This document shows, piece after piece, positions 61,323 to 64,000 of a stretch of DNA of 64,000 nucleotides; within the stretch, counting starts at the first letter, position 1, and each line of letters opens with the position of its first letter. The DNA is from Actinophytocola sp050699935 (GTDB taxonomy: Bacteria > Actinomycetota > Actinomycetes > Mycobacteriales > Pseudonocardiaceae). The position numbers and the translations under genes are program-made. The notes beneath the pieces were generated by a model, which saw only the letters and a list, made by a program, of their open reading frames with translations, was not told the DNA's origin and made no database searches. The stretch spans positions 10,446-74,445 of the forward strand of contig NZ_JBOHGB010000018.1 of assembly GCF_050699935.1 (NCBI RefSeq), in the 5' to 3' direction.

Positions 61323-62006
61323 CTACCGAATCGTCGTGGCAATGATCTCGGCCGTTATCGGCAAGGCGTTCTTCTCTGTCCACCCGTCGACGAGGATGCT
61401 GGCATCCCCGGCCACGGCGTGCAGCCGCTCGAACAGCTGACGGCCGCCCATCGGTGTCCACGTGGCCGACCATGCCGGTTCGGTCGCCGCCTGGTGTTCC
61501 GTCAGCCGTGCCGAGCTGGTGAACACGCACAGCCAGCGGCCGAGCGCGCGGGTCTCGGCGAGGACGAAGCCACCCTCGCCGGCCAGCGGCACGAGCAGGG
61601 TGGTCCGCAGGACGATCTTGACTGCCTCCCGTGGTCCGTCGCCGTAGAGCCAGCGGACGGCGATGTCCAGCTTCGGGCTGGCCCGCACTTCTTTACGCGT
61701 GTTGTCGGCAGCGAGCCAGAGCTCCTTGAACTCGAGCAGGGTGGCATCGAGGTCCCCGGGAGGCGTCGACTCGCGCACGAGCACGTGGACGAAGGCCTTG
61801 GTCCGCTGCCACGTGGTCAGCTTGCCGAGGAGGACTTGGCGCACCTGCTCGTGGCTCGCCGTCGCGGGGAGGTCGTCGTCGTCCTCGATCCACTTGCTGA
61901 CATCTCGCAGGCTGGGGCGGCCCGCGTTTTCGTACAGCTTGTGCAACGCGGTGATGAGATCACACGCCGGGCCGGGCGGCAGCTCCGGCATGGGCACCCC
62001 CGCCAT
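61323..62006 (-). CDS. HTH-like N-terminus plus SseB-like C-terminal domain
   Basis: 227 residues. Residues 10-75 (LITALHKLYENAGRPSLRDV ... HEQVRQVLLGKLTTWQ) resemble the HTH-like N-termini of actinobacterial regulators. Residues 125-225 look like the SseB N-terminal domain (GGFVLAETRALGRWLCVFTS ... GRQLFERLHAVAGDASILVD). SseB-type proteins often accompany type VII secretion genes. ATG at 62006 with CCGGAGGGG 6 bases upstream. The 10-bp-period array upstream may be its operator. Function unknown. Confidence 0.68.
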   Translation of the reverse strand: MAGVPMPELPPGPACDLITALHKLYENAGRPSLRDVSKWIEDDDDLPATASHEQVRQVLLGKLTTWQRTKAFVHVLVRESTPPGDLDATLLEFKELWLAADNTRKEVRASPKLDIAVRWLYGDGPREAVKIVLRTTLLVPLAGEGGFVLAETRALGRWLCVFTSSARLTEHQAATEPAWSATWTPMGGRQLFERLHAVAGDASILVDGWTEKNALPITAEIIATTIR

Positions 62007-62083
62007 CGGACCCCTCCGGTTGCCCGCACCGTCACCGTCGGAGGGCGAGTGTGCCAGACACACACCGGACGCACTCCGTGAGT

Positions 62084-62143
62084 CGTCAATCTTCGTCAAG
62101 CCTCGCCAAGATCTGGCAACCGTCGTCAACGATCGTCTTCCGG
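62084..62143. repeat. 10-bp-period direct repeats between divergent genes, operator-like
   Basis: Six consecutive 10-mers (62084, 62094, 62104, 62114, 62124, 62134) with consensus CGTCAANNNN; on the minus strand this reads TTGACGA every turn of the helix. Units 3 and 4 are diverged (CGCCAAGATC, TGGCAACCGT) and the sixth keeps only CGTC. It lies between the HTH/SseB gene (minus) and the 45-codon ORF (plus). The one-turn spacing suggests head-to-tail binding of a regulator along one face of the DNA. Confidence 0.8.
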
Positions 62144-62169
62144 GGCCGGCGGTCCCCGACGATGGGGAC

Positions 62170-62307
62170 ATGAAGTTGATCAGGGTCGTGCTGCCGGCCG
62201 TGGTACTGGCTCTTCTGCACCAGGCGAGGCTGGAGGACGACCTGTTGCGTCTCCTGGCCAAGGTGCTCAGCGGGCTGGCCCAGCTTCTGGAGGTGGCCGT
62301 TCGGTGA
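62170..62307 (+). CDS. possible small protein (45 residues)
   Basis: MKLIRVVLPAVVLALLHQAR opens a short hydrophobic segment, then an amphipathic Leu-rich helix (LEDDLLRLLAKVLSGLAQLL). ATG at 62170 with GATGGGG immediately upstream. Third-position GC is coding-like. It is divergent from the HTH/SseB gene across the 10-bp-period repeats and is followed by two hairpins. It could be a membrane-active peptide; no homology can be claimed. Confidence 0.4.
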   Translation: MKLIRVVLPAVVLALLHQARLEDDLLRLLAKVLSGLAQLLEVAVR

Positions 62308-62335
62308 CCGGGGAACCGGCGGCGTCACCGGGGGT

Positions 62336-62419
62336 GTGAGTGGGCGGGTTCCGGCGGGGCCTGCCCACTCACGGATCCGGACACGGCGCGGGCGGGACCC
62401 TTCCGGATCCCGCCCGCGC
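62336..62419. terminator. two successive hairpins between convergent genes
   Basis: First stem: 62336-62345 with 62363-62372 (GTGAGTGGGC, 10 bp). Second stem: 62386-62397 with 62408-62419 (GCGCGGGCGGGA, 12 bp). They separate the small plus-strand ORF from the minus-strand DUF7455 gene and can stop transcription from both sides. Confidence 0.8.
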
Positions 62420-62441
62420 TGAAGTCTCGTCAGGCCGAGGA

Positions 62442-62627
62442 CTACGACTGCCCCTGCTGGAGGTCCGCCTCCAGCTCACGCAGGCGCTCCTTGTGCTTGC
62501 GCGCGTGGTGCCCGCAGAAGAGGAGCTCGCCCCCGGACGGAAGGATGGCACGGACCTGTGCGGCGGCCCCGCACCGGTCGCAGCGATCGGCAGCGGTCAG
62601 GTCGGGGCGGGCGAGTGTTGTGTTCAT
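62442..62627 (-). CDS. DUF7455-type small zinc-ribbon protein
   Basis: 61 residues. Cys16 and Cys19 in DRCDRCGAAA and Cys38 with a His cluster in FCGHHARKH (His40/41/45) would hold a zinc ion. The rest is a charged helix. Similar short proteins are conserved near sigB in mycobacteria (Rv2708c-like); function unknown. ATG at 62627 with CGGAGGGAG upstream. The 260 bases upstream, up to the EamA remnant, hold its promoter and no other gene I can support. Confidence 0.85.
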   Translation of the reverse strand: MNTTLARPDLTAADRCDRCGAAAQVRAILPSGGELLFCGHHARKHKERLRELEADLQQGQS

Positions 62628-62887
62628 GGCAGATCTCCCTCCGTCCCGGCACCGGTTGGCCCGATGCCGTCTCCGGCTGCGATCACCACTGGGGAGTGCT
62701 CGCACCTTCTACTCTTCCAGACGTTCTGCTTGTCGTCAGTGTTCCCCGCCGTAATGAGAGATCCCTCAAACCAAGTTTTAACCCAGTTGTCGCAGCGCCT
62801 GTCCCGGCATGCAGGATCGGCTGGTGAACTCGGTGGCTCGAGTGCTAAGAGCGCGGGCGGTGCCGGCGCCGCTACTCTTCGTCGCCG

Positions 62888-63427
62888 GTGCTCGTCGCGG
62901 CGTTCGGGTCGCGGACCATGCGCGATGTCGGCGCCCTGCTGCTGGTGATCTGCGGAGTTCTGCTTATAGCGGACGTCCAGTGGGCGGGCAGCACCCTCGG
63001 CGTCCTGTTCGCCTTGGCGGCGGCTGTGTTGTGGGCCGGCTACATCCTGGTCGGCAAGCGCGTGGCGGACGTCGGGCTCGGCGTGGACGGGCTCGCGGTC
63101 GGGTTCGCGGTGGCCACGGTCGTGCTCGTGCCGCTGGCGTGGGACACCGGGCCCGTCTGGGGCTCGCCACGACTGCTGCTCATGGGCATCGGCGTCGGCG
63201 TGCTGTCCACGGTGGTGCCCTACGCGCTCGACCAGGTGGTCCTGCGGCGCCTCGGTCAGGCTGCCTTCGCCCTGCTGCTGGCATTGCTCCCCGTGACCGC
63301 GACGGTGATCGGGCTCGTCGTGCTCGGCCAGGTCCCCTCGATCCCGGAGGCACTCGGCATCGCCGCGGTCGTCGTCGGGCTCACCCTCCGCTCCAGGGAG
63401 CCGCAAGCCAGACCCGAGCCCCTGTAA
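62888..63427 (+). pseudogene. EamA/RhtA-type transporter, N-terminal half missing
   Basis: 179 codons giving about five hydrophobic helices (GALLLVICGVLLIADV, LGVLFALAAAVLWAGYILVG, ... AALGIAAVVVGLTL-like end) and matching only the second EamA repeat of a transporter of about 290 residues. The 5' half is absent and no ribosome site precedes GTG 62888; the sequence upstream is unrelated to the family. Probably a deletion remnant. The C-terminal half alone is unlikely to transport. Confidence 0.7.
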
Positions 63428-63433
63428 AGCGAA

Positions 63434-63461
63434 ACGCCCCGGCCAGTGCGGGCCGGGGCGT
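63434..63461 (+). terminator. terminator after the EamA remnant
   Basis: Perfect 11-bp stem (63434-63444 with 63451-63461, ACGCCCCGGCC and its complement), 6-base loop, starting 7 bases after the stop. Confidence 0.85.
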
Positions 63462-63601
63462 GTCCACGACAAGACTCACTCGAGGTAGTCGCGCACTACG
63501 CGGCAGCTAAGCGGCATGCTCACCAGCGGTTTTGCTGGTCAACGGTGAGCGACAGGGGTGCCGCTATCCTTGATTGACGGGCACGTCCAGAGGGAGTGGA
63601 C

Positions 63602-63892
63602 ATGCCCACCAAACCCGCCGTGCCCGAAGAGCTGCCCGACACCATCGGGCCCATCAGACGCGAAGACCTCGAAGCCACCGTCGCGCGGGTCCAGGCCGAG
63701 ATCTTCGAGGAGAACCGCGCGAAGTGCCGCAACCCCCACAAGAACAAGACCTGCGTGGAGTCGCTCGCGGAGGGCTGGATCGGCGTGCCGGACCTGTGCG
63801 CCGGGTGCACGCGGGTGTTCATGCACCAGCTGGACGCGGCGGTCGGCCCGCTGGCGTGGCACACCAACTACACCGCGCGGGCCGAGCGGTGA
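63602..63892 (+). CDS. small Cys/His-containing protein of unknown function
   Basis: 96 residues. Acidic and Pro-rich N-terminus, a helix (REDLEATVARVQAEIFEENR), then a Cys/His-rich part: KCRNPHKNKTC and DLCAGCTRVFMHQ, which could bind zinc. No recognised family. ATG 63602 was chosen because GAGGG lies 7 bases upstream; GTG 63596 would add two codons. TATCCT at 63565-63570 is a possible -10. The stop overlaps the next start (GTGA). Confidence 0.75.
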   Translation: MPTKPAVPEELPDTIGPIRREDLEATVARVQAEIFEENRAKCRNPHKNKTCVESLAEGWIGVPDLCAGCTRVFMHQLDAAVGPLAWHTNYTARAER

Positions 63893-64000
63893 ACCGGTTC
63901 GACCCGCTGAACCACCTGTTCTGGGTGATCGTCGTGGGCGTGGCCGCGATGACCGTCGGCCTGACCTTGTGGTTCGTGGCGCAGGACGACGGCCGGCCGG
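63889..64000 (+). CDS. membrane protein, 5' part only
   Basis: The first 37 codons of a gene that runs off the right edge. GTG at 63889 overlaps the previous stop. The start VNRFDPLNHLFWVI leads into one membrane helix (about 10-31), then AQDDGRP. Function cannot be judged from this fragment. Confidence 0.7.
   Translation, partial: MNRFDPLNHLFWVIVVGVAAMTVGLTLWFVAQDDGRP

Overview
The window is a high-GC actinobacterial chromosome segment, most likely from a member of the Pseudonocardiaceae (Amycolatopsis or a relative). The signs are very strong G/C preference at third codon positions, frequent GTG (and some TTG) starts, 4-base start/stop overlaps, and a stretch whose gene order follows the mycobacterial miaB to nrdR region (Rv2733c to Rv2718c). 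No tRNA, rRNA, CRISPR array, insertion sequence, phage or plasmid gene was seen. The taxonomic call is inference from gene order and protein character, not from a search.

Layout, left to right. 1-1514: 3' end of a succinate dehydrogenase/fumarate reductase flavoprotein and its iron-sulfur partner. 1584-4919 (minus): a complete gluABCD-type glutamate ABC importer. 5071-21058: core housekeeping block of miaB, a small membrane protein, a DUF349 protein, a LigB-like protein, miaA, dapF, hflX, a secreted membrane-anchored protein, an amidase, lexA, an SOS-type LysM division inhibitor, nrdR and a B12-dependent ribonucleotide reductase. 21364-23681: a TetR regulator and an ABC-F ATPase with a three-codon leader ORF between them. 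23678-29803: prolyl oligopeptidase, TrmH-type methylase, adenosine deaminase, an M23 peptidase fused to a SapA-like domain, and a DUF4192 protein. 29828-32764 (minus): ideR-galK-galE. 33019-38983: sulfurtransferase, acuC deacetylase, a GNAT/acyl-CoA-synthetase acetyltransferase, and two tandem lipoprotein paralogues. 39002-43353 (minus): class I fumarase, a primary-like sigma factor, dtd and a methyltransferase.

43455-47970 looks like a damaged locus. A PfkB sugar kinase and psuG, often neighbours in pseudouridine catabolism, are separated by an ABC-2 exporter operon on the other strand. Both of its permease genes carry several small frameshifts, and its ATPase gene ends early, right at an array of 22-bp repeats. 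The same repeat family fills the gap between two intact convergent genes at 7081-7300. 47967-53695 (minus): M48 protease/LemA pair, PPOX protein, Spo0M-like protein, VOC protein and YihY protein. 53857-60381: a helicase and a sugar ABC importer with its ROK regulator. 60383-62307: a small type VII secretion-like set (WXG protein, EspC-like protein, HTH/SseB protein) flanked by a 10-bp-period operator-like array and a 45-codon ORF. 62442-64000: a zinc-ribbon protein, a half-length EamA transporter remnant, and a two-gene unit that runs off the end.

The observations most worth follow-up are the 22-bp repeat family at convergent gene ends, the Met-Ile-Phe leader ahead of the ABC-F gene, the decayed exporter inside a split psuG/kinase locus, and the 10-bp-period array beside the HTH-SseB gene.
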